Assembly (NCBI RefSeq): GCF_001613145.1
Contig: NZ_BDBU01000042.1
Coordinates: 83,800 to 147,799, forward strand
Length of the DNA: 64,000 nt
Direction: 5' to 3'
Source of the DNA: Nocardia jejuensis NBRC 103114
Lineage (GTDB): Bacteria > Actinomycetota > Actinomycetes > Mycobacteriales > Mycobacteriaceae
Below, one piece after another: positions 16,914-24,691 of the stretch (its first letter is position 1; every line of letters begins with the position of its first letter). The notes beneath the pieces were generated by a model. It ran no database searches. It saw only the letters and a list, made by a program, of their open reading frames with translations, and had not been told where the DNA came from. Position numbers and translations under genes: made by a program.

Positions 16914-16947
16914 GAAGGATGTGCCGGATCGAAGGATGTGCCGGATC
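16914..16947 (+). repeat. 17-bp tandem repeat at the 3' end of the kinase gene
   Basis: GAAGGATGTGCCGGATC occurs twice back to back (16914-16930, 16931-16947). The second unit runs into the stop codon of the minus-strand kinase gene. It looks like a slippage duplication just after the gene end. Confidence 0.88.
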
Positions 16948-18709
16948 ACCGGTAGGCGTACTCGATCATCGATTCGTTCGCCTTGACATCGCCACCGTTC
17001 ACGATGGTCAACGAGGTGGCGGTGATCAGGTAGCGGGTCCCGTCCTTCGGATTGGTCGCGGTGTACGAGCCGGAACCGCTGGGCACCGGATCGTCGAGTT
17101 CGATGCCCGCGCCGTCGCTGATCCGCACGCCCTTGTAGTAGTAGCGACCCACCCCGGTGCGGCAGATCACCACCTGGGAGGCGGAGGTGCGGCCGATCGC
17201 CACGGCGGGGTTGTCGGCATTGCAGCGGGCGCCGCTCTCGCCCACGAAACCCTGTGTGTCCGTACCGGATACGCTGCCGTTGAGCGGGGGCAACGTGGTG
17301 GTCACGGGCGCTGTGGTCACGGGCGCTGTGGTCACGGGCGCGGTGGTCGCGGGCGTGGATCCCCGCACCGGGCCGGTCGTGCTCGCGGGCTGGGTGATCG
17401 GCGCGGTGGTTCCGCCGCCCCGGGTGTCGCCGTTCCCGTTGTCCGCCAACAGGATCCAGCCGAGCAGGCCGCCGAGCACCACGACCGATCCGACCAGCGC
17501 GCCGAGCAGGATCGGCAGCGAACCGCGCCGCGGGGGCGGCAGTGGGAGCGGCGCGGACGGATGCTCTCGCTGTGGCTGCGGTGCGGTGTAGTACATCGGC
17601 TGCGGCGCGGACGGGTGCGAGGGCTGCGGTCCCGAATAGTGCTGTGGCCCCGAATAGTGCTGAGGCCCCGAGTACTGCTGTGGCCCCGAATACTGCTGGG
17701 GATCGGAGTACTGCTGCGGTCCCGACATCTGTTGCGGCCCCGAATAACCGCGCTGATCGGCCTGCCCCGAGGTGTGCTCGCGGGTCGGCGGATAGGCGAT
17801 GGGCGAAACCGGCTGGGAGAGCTTTCGATTCACCATGGTCGGAGCCGGCGCGGAGGCGCGGGTCGTGTCGCCCTGGGCGGCACGGGCGAGGGCGGCCCGC
17901 GCGCCCCGGGCCAGCTGACCGGCGGAGGCGTAGCGGCGGGCCGGATCCTTCGCCATGCCGATGGCGATCACCTCGTCGAAGGTGGCGGGCACGCCGGTCC
18001 GGGCACTGGGTCGCGGAGGCGGGGTCATCATGTGGGCCCGGATGGTTCCGAGATTGCTGTCGGTCTTGAACGGCACCTCACCGGTGAGGCATTCGTACAG
18101 GACACAGGCCAGCGCGTAGATATCGGCGGACGGCGAGACCGCGGCGTCCTGCTCGAACCGCTCCGGCGCCATATAGGCGAACGACCCGATGGCACTGCCC
18201 ATGCTGGTCAGCTGCGCGTCGGATTCGGTGTGCGCGATTCCGAAATCGACAAGGTACGCGAACAATTCGCCGGTGAGCAGGATATTGGCGGGCTTGATAT
18301 CGCGATGCACCAGCCCGGACTCGTGCGCGGCGTCCAGCGCCGCCGCCATCTGGTCCACCACCGCGATGGCCTGAGCGGGCGGCATCGGTCCTTCGTCCCG
18401 CAGGTAATTCTTCAGGTCCTGGCCGCGCACCAGGCGCATGTCGATGAACAGGACACCCTCGACCTCACCCCAATCGTGCACCGGGATGACATGGGGTTCC
18501 TGCAATCGAGCGGCCGTGCGGGATTCGCGGCGGAAACGCTCCACGTAGGTCGGCGATTTCGCCAATTCCACGTCGAGCAGCTTCACCGCGACCACGCGGT
18601 CCCGGACGGTGTCGTAGGCCTCGTACACCTCACCCATACCGCCGACCCCGAGCAACTGCCGCAGTTCGTATTGCCCGAACCGCGACCCAGCCCTGTCACC
18701 TGCCCCCAC
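16946..18709 (-). CDS. Transmembrane serine/threonine protein kinase
   Basis: The 587-residue product is a PknF-like receptor kinase. The cytoplasmic kinase domain (about 14-275) has the glycine loop GVGGMGEVYEAYD, invariant K43 in AVKLLD, HRDIKPANILL (135 on), DFG (155-157) and APE (181-183). A Pro/Gln linker follows, with six-residue YSGPQQ-type repeats (322-362). Then comes one membrane segment (about 398-422), a Thr/Pro/Val stalk with TTAPV repeats, and an extracellular domain of about 110 residues. No PASTA repeats are present, so the sensed signal is unknown. Four 20-bp repeats lie upstream. Confidence 0.94.
   Translation of the reverse strand: MGAGDRAGSRFGQYELRQLLGVGGMGEVYEAYDTVRDRVVAVKLLDVELAKSPTYVERFRRESRTAARLQEPHVIPVHDWGEVEGVLFIDMRLVRGQDLKNYLRDEGPMPPAQAIAVVDQMAAALDAAHESGLVHRDIKPANILLTGELFAYLVDFGIAHTESDAQLTSMGSAIGSFAYMAPERFEQDAAVSPSADIYALACVLYECLTGEVPFKTDSNLGTIRAHMMTPPPRPSARTGVPATFDEVIAIGMAKDPARRYASAGQLARGARAALARAAQGDTTRASAPAPTMVNRKLSQPVSPIAYPPTREHTSGQADQRGYSGPQQMSGPQQYSDPQQYSGPQQYSGPQHYSGPQHYSGPQPSHPSAPQPMYYTAPQPQREHPSAPLPLPPPRRGSLPILLGALVGSVVVLGGLLGWILLADNGNGDTRGGGTTAPITQPASTTGPVRGSTPATTAPVTTAPVTTAPVTTTLPPLNGSVSGTDTQGFVGESGARCNADNPAVAIGRTSASQVVICRTGVGRYYYKGVRISDGAGIELDDPVPSGSGSYTATNPKDGTRYLITATSLTIVNGGDVKANESMIEYAYR
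17299..17350 (-). repeat. 15-bp coding repeats in the kinase stalk
   Basis: About three 15-bp units based on GTGGTCACGGGCGCT encode TTAPV pentads in the extracellular stalk of the kinase. The last unit diverges. Repeats of this kind usually form flexible, possibly mannosylated, cell-wall-spanning stalks. Confidence 0.8.
17625..17745 (-). repeat. 18-bp coding repeats in the kinase juxtamembrane linker
   Basis: Six to seven imperfect 18-bp units encode the hexads YSGPQQ, YSDPQQ and YSGPQH in the linker between kinase domain and membrane. Variation between units is concentrated at the Gln/His position. Confidence 0.8.
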
Positions 18710-19038
18710 GCGCGCCGCCTCCCCTGCCGTGGATCTACACGCAAAAGGCTACGGCCCCACCCCCGCACTGTCATGCCCCTCGCCCCTTTCACACCCGGGG
18801 AAATCGAATCGGCGGCACCGGCTGGGCGGTGTCATAGGTCGCTGGGCGGTGTCATAGGTCGCTGGGCGGTGTCATAGTCACGACGCCGGTGTCATAGTCG
18901 AAGGAAGTCGGGTGCCCCGAAAGATGAGGGGGCCACTCGACGCGAGGGTGTGAGGCACGACCCGTAAAGTCATGTCACAGCAAGCACCACAGTAAGCACG
19001 CAAGAAGCGCGGCGAACAATGCAGCGCGAGGAGCACCA
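18710..19038. other. Divergent intergenic region of kinase and acyl-ACP thioesterase
   Basis: This 329-bp region separates the minus-strand kinase from the plus-strand thioesterase and must hold both promoters. Its main feature is the 20-bp tandem array at 18821-18900. I did not find a convincing gene. AGGAG at 19029-19033 serves the thioesterase. Confidence 0.5.
18821..18900 (+). repeat. 20-bp tandem array, four units
   Basis: Units of exactly 20 bp start at 18821, 18841, 18861 and 18881. The first two are identical (GCTGGGCGGTGTCATAGGTC), the third differs at its end, and the fourth is degenerate at its start but keeps CGGTGTCATAGTC. The period of about two helical turns would place each GGTGTCATAG on the same DNA face. 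Confidence 0.95.
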
Positions 19039-19812
19039 GTGTCACTCGATCAGCCACTCGCCCCGCTTCCCGAGGAGGGCATGGGTTTCGCTTCGGCGTG
19101 GCCCGTCCGGGCTGGCGATGTCGATCCCTATCAGCGGGTGCGCTTCGATGCCGTCGCCCGCTATCTGCAGGACATCGCCTGGGAGGAAATGCAATCCGGG
19201 GCGTTCCAGCACAGTGACCCGGCCTGGATCGTACGCCGCACGGTGGTGGATGTGATCCGGCCGATCCACTGGCCCGACCGGGTGGAATTGCGGCGCTGGT
19301 GTTCGGCGGTGTCCACCCGCTGGACGAATATGCGGGTGCGGATCACCAGCGAGAACGGCGGTCTCATCGAGACCGAGGGATTCTGGATCAATATCAACGA
19401 ATTCACCAATATGCCGACCCGGATCAGCGACGACATGCTGGCGCACCTGTCCAGCACCACCGACGAGCACCGTTTGCGCTGGCGGCCCTGGCTCACCGAT
19501 CAGACCCCGCCGGAGTCCGACACCGACAATCCGTTCCCGGTGCGCGCCACCGATATCGACCAGTACAACCACGTCAACAATGCCGCGTACTGGCAGGCCG
19601 TGGAGCAGTACCTGGTCGATTATCCGAAGCTGGTGGCCGGGCCGCATCGCGCGGTCATCGAGTACATCGCGCCGGTGCTGGCGCGGCAGCACGTGAGCGT
19701 GCGCAGCCGCTACGAACCGGGTGATCGCACCGGCCATCCGCTGCTGCGGCTCTGGTTCGCGGTCGGCGGCCTGACCACCACCGCGGTGCGCATCGGCCCG
19801 CTGCCGAGCTGA
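19039..19812 (+). CDS. Acyl-ACP thioesterase family protein
   Basis: The 257-residue product has two tandem hotdog halves. The first carries VRAGDVDPYQRVRFDAVARYLQDIAWEE-type residues, and the second the hallmark ATDIDQYNHVNNAAYWQAVE (170-189), which holds the catalytic Asn/His region. Family members hydrolyse acyl-ACP to free fatty acid and ACP in the cytoplasm. AGGAG 6 nt before GTG 19039 supports the start. It is divergent from the kinase and convergent with fprB across a perfect terminator. The chain-length preference cannot be judged. Confidence 0.9.
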   Translation: MSLDQPLAPLPEEGMGFASAWPVRAGDVDPYQRVRFDAVARYLQDIAWEEMQSGAFQHSDPAWIVRRTVVDVIRPIHWPDRVELRRWCSAVSTRWTNMRVRITSENGGLIETEGFWININEFTNMPTRISDDMLAHLSSTTDEHRLRWRPWLTDQTPPESDTDNPFPVRATDIDQYNHVNNAAYWQAVEQYLVDYPKLVAGPHRAVIEYIAPVLARQHVSVRSRYEPGDRTGHPLLRLWFAVGGLTTTAVRIGPLPS

Positions 19813-19832
19813 TCGACGGCCCACCGCGACGC

Positions 19833-19878
19833 TGACGGGAACGGCCCCACCGACTCATCGGTGGGGCCGTTCCCGTCA
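19833..19878. terminator. Bidirectional terminator between thioesterase and fprB
   Basis: A perfect 21-bp stem with loop CTCA lies between the 3' ends of the convergent thioesterase and FprB genes. The arms are 19833-19853 and 19858-19878. It is one of the strongest hairpins in the window and can serve both strands. Confidence 0.9.
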
Positions 19879-19891
19879 CAGCGGGGTGCGC

Positions 19892-21559
19892 CTAGCCCTT
19901 GGCCGCCTTGAGCAGATCCTCGAGGCTGGTGAACTTGACGCGCGGGCGGCCCGCGGCCTTGCCCGCCGTGCGCTCGGCCTGGTCGATGGCCTTCCAGCCG
20001 TCGCGCCCGACCATGTCCGGCTGACGCTCGGCCAGCAGGGCCTCGAGGGCCGCGCGACCGGCCGTCGGAGCGGCCAGCTTGCCCGCCACGAAATCCGCGA
20101 TCAAGCGATCGACGGTTTCCTGCGAGTCGACCCGGTTGGAGCCGATGACGCCGCGCGGGCCGCGCTTGATCCAGCCCGAGACGTACACGCCCTGAACGGG
20201 TTCGCCGTCGGCGAGCACCTGGCCGTGCTCGTTCGGGATGACGCCGCTCTCCTCGTCGAAGGGGACGTCGGCGACGGGCTCACCGCGGTAGCCGATGGAG
20301 CGCAGCACCAGCGACGCGCCCAGCGAGTCGGTGCGATCCGACGCGATGGCCACGGTCCGGCCGTTCTCCTGCACGAGCTCGTTGTGCACGAACTCGATGC
20401 CCTCGACCTTGCCCTCGCCGGTGACGGCGGTGGGAGAGACCAGGTAGCGGAACACGATTCGCTTGTTGCCCGGGGTCGGCGTCTTGGCCGCGTACTCCTG
20501 CGCCAGGGTGTACTTGAGCTTCAGCGACGGTTCGATCTCCGGGTCGTCCAGCAGGGCCTGGGACGCGTGGTCCAGTTCCAGATCCGCCGGGTCGACGATC
20601 ACGTCGATGCCCTTCAGATGCGCGAGCGCCAGGAACTCCGACGAGGTGTACGCCGCCTGCAGCGGACCGCGCCGGCCGAGCACGACGACCTCCTGGATGT
20701 TGCTGCGGCGCAGCGCGTCCAGGGCGTGGTCGGCGATATCGGTCTTGCCCAGCTCGTCCGGGTGCACGGTGAGCACGCGCGCCACGTCGAGCGCGACATT
20801 GCCGTTGCCGACGATGACGGCCCGCTCACCCGAGAGGTCGAACTCGCGGTTCGCGAAGTCCGGGTGACCGTTGTACCAGGCGACGAACTCGGTGGCCGAG
20901 TGGCTGCCGGGCAGGTCCTCGCCGGGCACGTTCAGGCGGCGGTCGGTGGCCGCGCCGACGGCGTACACCACCGCGTGGTGGTGATCGAGCAGTTCCTGAT
21001 GCGAGAGGTGCTTGCCCACTTCGACATTCAGCCGGAACTGCAGGGCCTCGCGCCGGAACGCGGACTCGAACAGGCTCGACACCGCCTTGGTGCCCGGGTG
21101 GTCGGGGGCGACGCCCGCGCGCACCAGGCCGTACGGGGTGGGCAGCCGGTCGAAAAGCTCCACCTCCACATCGGCACGGCGTAGCAGTTCCTCGGCCGCG
21201 TAACAGGCGGCCGGGCCCGCGCCGATGACGGCGACGCGCAATGTGCCCAATTCCTTGGGCGCGCGGCTCGGCGCGACCAGCGGCTCGAAATTCGACTCCA
21301 GGGGATGCCGCTCGAAGTAGGCGGCATTGATGTCCTTGAACCGCGCCAGCGAAGCGAGCAGGTCGTCTTCGGAGGCGATGGCATCGACGGGGCAGGCATC
21401 CACGCAGGCGCCGCAGTCGATACAGGTGTCGGGGTCGATGTAGAGCTGCTCGGTCGTTGCGAACTCGCGTTGCTCAGGAGTGGGACGAATGCAATCGACC
21501 GGACACTCAGGTACGCAGCTGGCGTCGTTGCAACAACGCTGCGTGATCACATAGGCCAT
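19892..21559 (-). CDS. fprB: Ferredoxin/ferredoxin-NADP+ reductase fusion FprB
   Basis: The 555-residue product joins an N-terminal bacterial ferredoxin (about 1-65) to an adrenodoxin-reductase-like FAD/NADP domain. The Fe-S cysteines are in RCCNDASCVPECPVDC and in CIDCGACVDACPVD. The FAD motif is VAVIGAGPAACYAAEELL and the NADP motif VIVGNGNVALDVARVL. It passes electrons from NADPH to ferredoxins or P450s in the cytoplasm. Upstream at 21621-21634 is a perfect KstR-type operator, suggesting a link with sterol catabolism, where such electron supply is needed. The length is close to the mycobacterial protein. Confidence 0.95.
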   Translation of the reverse strand: MAYVITQRCCNDASCVPECPVDCIRPTPEQREFATTEQLYIDPDTCIDCGACVDACPVDAIASEDDLLASLARFKDINAAYFERHPLESNFEPLVAPSRAPKELGTLRVAVIGAGPAACYAAEELLRRADVEVELFDRLPTPYGLVRAGVAPDHPGTKAVSSLFESAFRREALQFRLNVEVGKHLSHQELLDHHHAVVYAVGAATDRRLNVPGEDLPGSHSATEFVAWYNGHPDFANREFDLSGERAVIVGNGNVALDVARVLTVHPDELGKTDIADHALDALRRSNIQEVVVLGRRGPLQAAYTSSEFLALAHLKGIDVIVDPADLELDHASQALLDDPEIEPSLKLKYTLAQEYAAKTPTPGNKRIVFRYLVSPTAVTGEGKVEGIEFVHNELVQENGRTVAIASDRTDSLGASLVLRSIGYRGEPVADVPFDEESGVIPNEHGQVLADGEPVQGVYVSGWIKRGPRGVIGSNRVDSQETVDRLIADFVAGKLAAPTAGRAALEALLAERQPDMVGRDGWKAIDQAERTAGKAAGRPRVKFTSLEDLLKAAKG

Positions 21560-21620
21560 ATCTCGCAGATCCTCGAAACAGTCGCGTGGTGCTACTCAGC
21601 TCGGGTTCGAGCGGGGTCGG

Positions 21621-21634
21621 TAGAACACGTTCTA
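21621..21634. promoter_or_regulatory. KstR-type operator upstream of fprB
   Basis: TAGAACACGTTCTA fits the KstR consensus TNNAACNNGTTNNA at every fixed position and has perfect 6-bp arms. It lies 62 bp upstream of the fprB ATG, next to an AT-rich TATATT that can act as a -10 on the minus strand. KstR is the TetR-type repressor of cholesterol catabolism in mycobacteria and rhodococci. Confidence 0.65.
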
Positions 21635-21748
21635 ATATATGCGTCGTCCCCGGCACCGGTCGGTCCCAGGTATGACGCCCCCTTCAGTGTGCCTCGAGTG
21701 TGAGGCCCGTCTCCTGCCGGGACCGGAGAGACGCCTACCGTAGTACGT

Positions 21749-22240
21749 ATGGCGCGGACCCTCATCTTGATGCGACACGGCAAATCCGGCTACCCGGACG
21801 GCGTGGCGGACCATGAGCGGCCGCTCGCACCCCGCGGCCTGCGCGAGGCCGGACTGGCCGGGGACTGGTTGCGCGCCACGCAACCGGCCATCGACGCCGT
21901 GCTGTGTTCCACCTCGACCCGCACCCGCGAGACGCTCGCGGCCACCGGCATCACCGCCCCCGTGTCGTTCGAGAAGGCGATCTACGACGCCTCACCGCAC
22001 ACGCTGATGGAACTCGTGCACCTCGCCGACGACGCCGTGCGGACCCTGCTCATGATCGGGCACTCCCCCGGAATGCCCTGGACCGCTTGGGAATTGGCCT
22101 CCAATCGGAGCACCCCCGCCGCGGCGCGGCTCAGCACCAAGTTCCCGACCTCGGCGCTGGCGGTCATCGAATTCGACCGGCCGTGGGCCGACGCCGACCC
22201 GGGCACGGGTGACCTGGTCACCTTCCACGTACCCCGCTAG
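21749..22240 (+). CDS. SixA-type histidine phosphatase family protein
   Basis: The 163-residue product carries the phosphohistidine RHG motif in LILMRHGKSGYPDGVADHERPL (R9, H10). The second catalytic histidine is in LLMIGHSPGMP. The short length and the DHERPLAPRG segment match SixA/YjhB-like phosphatases that act on phosphohistidine or small phosphoesters. Its 3' end overlaps the convergent small membrane-protein gene by a shared CTAG. No close ribosome site is evident, and TACCGT stands 8-13 nt before ATG, so a leaderless transcript is possible. Confidence 0.88.
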   Translation: MARTLILMRHGKSGYPDGVADHERPLAPRGLREAGLAGDWLRATQPAIDAVLCSTSTRTRETLAATGITAPVSFEKAIYDASPHTLMELVHLADDAVRTLLMIGHSPGMPWTAWELASNRSTPAAARLSTKFPTSALAVIEFDRPWADADPGTGDLVTFHVPR

Positions 22241-22437
22241 CGGATCAGCCGGCCCCGCCACACGAGGATGCCGCCGCCCACGAGCAGCAAAAGCAGCGCC
22301 GGGACGAACCCCGCCACCGCCCACACGACCCCGAGCACGACCAGCACCGGCAGGGCGGCAATGGCCGCGATGACCGGCTGTTCCTTCACGGTCTCCAGCG
22401 CCGATCGCGCCCGATTCCGATCGATCTCTTTCGCCAT
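22237..22437 (-). CDS. Small two-segment membrane protein
   Basis: The 66-residue product begins MAKEIDRNRARSALETVKEQ and has two hydrophobic segments, PVIAAIAALPVLVVLGVVWAV and FVPALLLLLVGGGILVW. A basic C-terminus follows. The frame extends upstream, but the charged N-terminus and codon pattern favour ATG 22435-22437. Its stop codon is formed by the same CTAG as the convergent phosphatase gene. I do not recognise the family; function is unknown. Confidence 0.7.
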   Translation of the reverse strand: MAKEIDRNRARSALETVKEQPVIAAIAALPVLVVLGVVWAVAGFVPALLLLLVGGGILVWRGRLIR

Positions 22438-22519
22438 GAATCCCAGAGTAGGCGCGAAAGGGGCGAAAAGAACCCGGCAGCCGGGGATGCGGGCCGCCGC
22501 CGAGTCGGTCAGAATGGAC

Positions 22520-22550
22520 TTGCCTGGAGTGCACTCCAGGCGGTTAGCGT
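22520..22550 (+). promoter_or_regulatory. MerR-type promoter with 20-bp palindrome
   Basis: TTGCCT (-35, 22520-22525) and TAGCGT (-10, 22545-22550) are 19 bp apart, the unusually long spacing typical of MerR-activated promoters. The spacer is covered by the perfect palindrome GCCTGGAGTGCACTCCAGGC (22522-22541). It reads towards the MerR gene that starts 46 bp downstream, so autoregulation is expected. Confidence 0.8.
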
Positions 22551-22595
22551 CGATGGCGGACCTAGTCGATGGTCGACCGAACGGAAGGCGGGACC

Positions 22596-23069
22596 GTGAG
22601 CGTGACGACAGCGCCGGTACAGACGGCACCGGAACAGCCGCAGCAGGACCTGGACTACGAGCGGCCGCGCTACTCGATCGGCGAGGTGTCCGAGCGGTGC
22701 GGGCTGACCCGGGACACGCTGCGCTGGTACGAGCGGATCGGGTTGATGACCTACGTCGGCCGCGATCACGCCGGGCAGCGGCGGTTCTGCGACCGGGACC
22801 TGGACTGGCTGGAGCTGATCGGCAAGCTGCGGCGCACCGGGATGTCGGTCGCGGACATGGTCCGGTACGCGGAACTCGTCCGGGCCGGGGACCATACGTT
22901 CCCGGAGCGACTCGAGATGTTCCGGCGGACCCGCTCGGAGGTGCTCGCGCAGATCGCGGAGTTGCAGAACACGGTCGCCGTCCTGGACTGCAAGATCGCG
23001 CACTACGAGGGCAATCCGACCGTCGACTGGCGGACCGTGTCGAAAAGAATTGTCAGCGAGGCACAGTAG
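22596..23069 (+). CDS. MerR family transcriptional regulator
   Basis: The roughly 157-residue protein has an N-terminal MerR winged helix (YSIGEVSERCGLTRDTLRWYERIGL) and a dimerising coiled coil (LEMFRRTRSEVLAQIAELQNTVAVLDCKIAHYE). The core resembles MerR regulators that sense aldehydes or redox stress and control reductases. The metal-site cysteine pattern of MerR/CueR is absent. GTG 22596 has GGAAGG 7 nt upstream and gives a sensible 5' leader from the promoter at 22520-22550. An ATG 27 bp earlier is the alternative. The target besides itself is unknown. Confidence 0.88.
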   Translation: MSVTTAPVQTAPEQPQQDLDYERPRYSIGEVSERCGLTRDTLRWYERIGLMTYVGRDHAGQRRFCDRDLDWLELIGKLRRTGMSVADMVRYAELVRAGDHTFPERLEMFRRTRSEVLAQIAELQNTVAVLDCKIAHYEGNPTVDWRTVSKRIVSEAQ

Positions 23070-23174
23070 GGCTCGTGGAGCCACGCCCGCACGAATCTGC
23101 CTGGCACTCGGGCGAATTCACTCGGTCTACCCGGGAAACCGCTGGGCCACAAGCGAATCCACCGACGATGCACT

Positions 23175-23206
23175 CGAGCCCCGCACGATCGTCCGTGCGG
23201 GGCTCG
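23175..23206. terminator. Terminator between merR and ribA
   Basis: CGAGCCCCGCAC (23175-23186) and GTGCGGGGCTCG (23195-23206) form a perfect 12-bp stem with an 8-nt loop. It lies between the 3' ends of convergent genes. Confidence 0.85.
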
Positions 23207-23240
23207 ACGTGTCGGCACACCGTTGTACCGGGACCTCCGT

Positions 23241-23897
23241 TCAACCGGCGAGGCTGATGGTGTGCCCGGTGTGCTCGGCCTTGGCGCGCAGGTAGCGCAG
23301 GTTCGAGGGGGTGGCGTGCACCTCGGTGGGGAGGGTGTCGCGCACGGTCACGCCGAGCGCGGTGAGCTGCTGCCCCTTGTCGGGATTGTTGGTGAGCAGA
23401 TCCAGTTCGGTGATGCCGAGGGCGGCCAGCATCTGGGCGGCGGCGGTGTAGTCGCGGGCATCCTCGGGCAGGCCGAGCGCGGCGTTCGCCTGATAGGTGT
23501 CCAGGCCCGAATCCTGCAGGGCGTACGCGTCGAGCTTGTTGTAGAGCCCGATGTCGCGGCCCTCCTGACGCAGGTACAGCAGCACTCCACCGGCCTCGGT
23601 GATGCGCTCGGCGGCCTCGCGCAACTGCGGGCCGCAGTCGCAGCGGGCGGAGCCGAAGACGTCGCCGGTGAGGCATTCCGAGTGCAGGCGGACCAGCGGC
23701 GTCGCGCCGGGCTCGAAGGGAAGGGTCGGCGCCAGGTCTCCCAGCGCCGGGTTTCCCAGGATGAAGGCGACGTGCTCCCGGCCGTCGGCCAGGCCGTCGA
23801 AGGTGACCGCCTGCGCCAGGGTCGAATACCCGTCGCCGAAGGTCAGCGGAATCTGCACGCGGGTGCGCACGCTCGCGCTGACGGTAGTGCTGCTCAT
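23241..23897 (-). CDS. ribA: GTP cyclohydrolase II
   Basis: This enzyme opens GTP to 2,5-diamino-6-ribosylamino-4(3H)-pyrimidinone 5'-phosphate, the first step of riboflavin synthesis. The zinc ligands are C75, C86 and C88 in LHSECLTGDVFGSARCDCG. The catalytic segment YLRQEGRDIGLYNKLDAY and LLTNNPDKG follow. The 218-residue product lacks the DHBP-synthase domain, so it is the stand-alone form. ATG 23895-23897 has GGAG 5 nt upstream and is preferred to an ATG 14 codons earlier. No other riboflavin gene is nearby, so it may be a second copy outside a rib operon. Confidence 0.93.
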   Translation of the reverse strand: MSSTTVSASVRTRVQIPLTFGDGYSTLAQAVTFDGLADGREHVAFILGNPALGDLAPTLPFEPGATPLVRLHSECLTGDVFGSARCDCGPQLREAAERITEAGGVLLYLRQEGRDIGLYNKLDAYALQDSGLDTYQANAALGLPEDARDYTAAAQMLAALGITELDLLTNNPDKGQQLTALGVTVRDTLPTEVHATPSNLRYLRAKAEHTGHTISLAG

Positions 23898-24205
23898 GCC
23901 TGCTCCGGACTTCTCAGGGACCATTCGATCGATGATCAACAGCAGCGACCCGATGGTTATGCCCCTGGGCGCAATCGGAGCGAAACCCTTGCCCCGCGCG
24001 CGACCTCGTGCCTATCCGCGATCAGGTCCGCCAATGCCGACTGCGTGGAGCTCCCGGGCGGGCATGCGGCGAGGGGCGAGCAGCCCGCGCCATGACCCCG
24101 CGCCATGTCACTGAACACCGCTGAAATTCCCGACTCACGCGCCGGTCGGGTAATTCAACAGACCGGAAGGCACGGTTCAACTTCTCGGCTTACGATGCCT
24201 GCACT
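23898..24205. other. Divergent intergenic region ribA / CMD operon
   Basis: The 308-bp region holds the upstream sequences of the minus-strand ribA and the plus-strand peroxidase-like operon. A TGAAATTCCCGAC string at 24122-24134 recalls part of an FMN riboswitch but is on the strand opposite to ribA and lacks the rest of the aptamer. No gene is apparent. Confidence 0.4.
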
Positions 24206-24688
24206 ATGCAGTCGTCTGTAGCTCACGAACGGGTCTGGCTGGACAAGCAGACACCCGAGATCTATCACGCACTCAACAGTGTGGCCCTGGCGGTACGCGG
24301 GGCCGCCGAGGCGGCCGGGCTGGGGCGGGCGGTGATGGAATTGGTGAACGTGCGGGTATCGCAACTCAATGGCTGCGCCTATTGCCTCGATGTGCACGCC
24401 AGGGCCGCCCGCGAGGCCGGGGTGACCATTCAGCAACTCGATGTGCTGCCGGCCTGGCGGCGCAGCGCAACCCTGTATTCGGACCAGGAGCAAGCGGCCC
24501 TCACGCTCGCGGAATCGGTCACCGAGATGCCCGACGAGAACACCATGGCGAATGCGTATGCTGCTGCGCGGCAACATTTGTCGGACGATCAATTGTCCGT
24601 GCTCGTCTGGGCTGCGACCACGATCGGCGCGTTCAATCGCGTATCGATCTTCAGCAAACATCCGGTGCGGGTGCGGAAGGAGAACTGA
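24206..24688 (+). CDS. Carboxymuconolactone decarboxylase / AhpD-like protein
   Basis: The 160-residue product has the AhpD-like CMD core. The active CxxC with its partner histidine is NGCAYCLDVHARAA (C57, C60, H64). Proteins of this type reduce peroxides using the CxxC pair, or have decarboxylase-like roles. It starts a three-gene operon with a GNAT protein 3 bp later and a pirin that overlaps. The start lacks an obvious ribosome site and could be leaderless. The exact substrate is unknown. Confidence 0.88.
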   Translation: MQSSVAHERVWLDKQTPEIYHALNSVALAVRGAAEAAGLGRAVMELVNVRVSQLNGCAYCLDVHARAAREAGVTIQQLDVLPAWRRSATLYSDQEQAALTLAESVTEMPDENTMANAYAAARQHLSDDQLSVLVWAATTIGAFNRVSIFSKHPVRVRKEN

Positions 24689-24691
24689 AAA

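Noticed and set aside
18821..18900. CRISPR-like array
   Set aside because: The 20-bp units are directly adjacent without spacers and there are no cas genes in the window.
24121..24150. FMN riboswitch-like string (TGAAATTCCCGAC) near ribA
   Set aside because: It is on the strand opposite to ribA and lacks the conserved AGGGGCAGGG and remaining helices of the aptamer.
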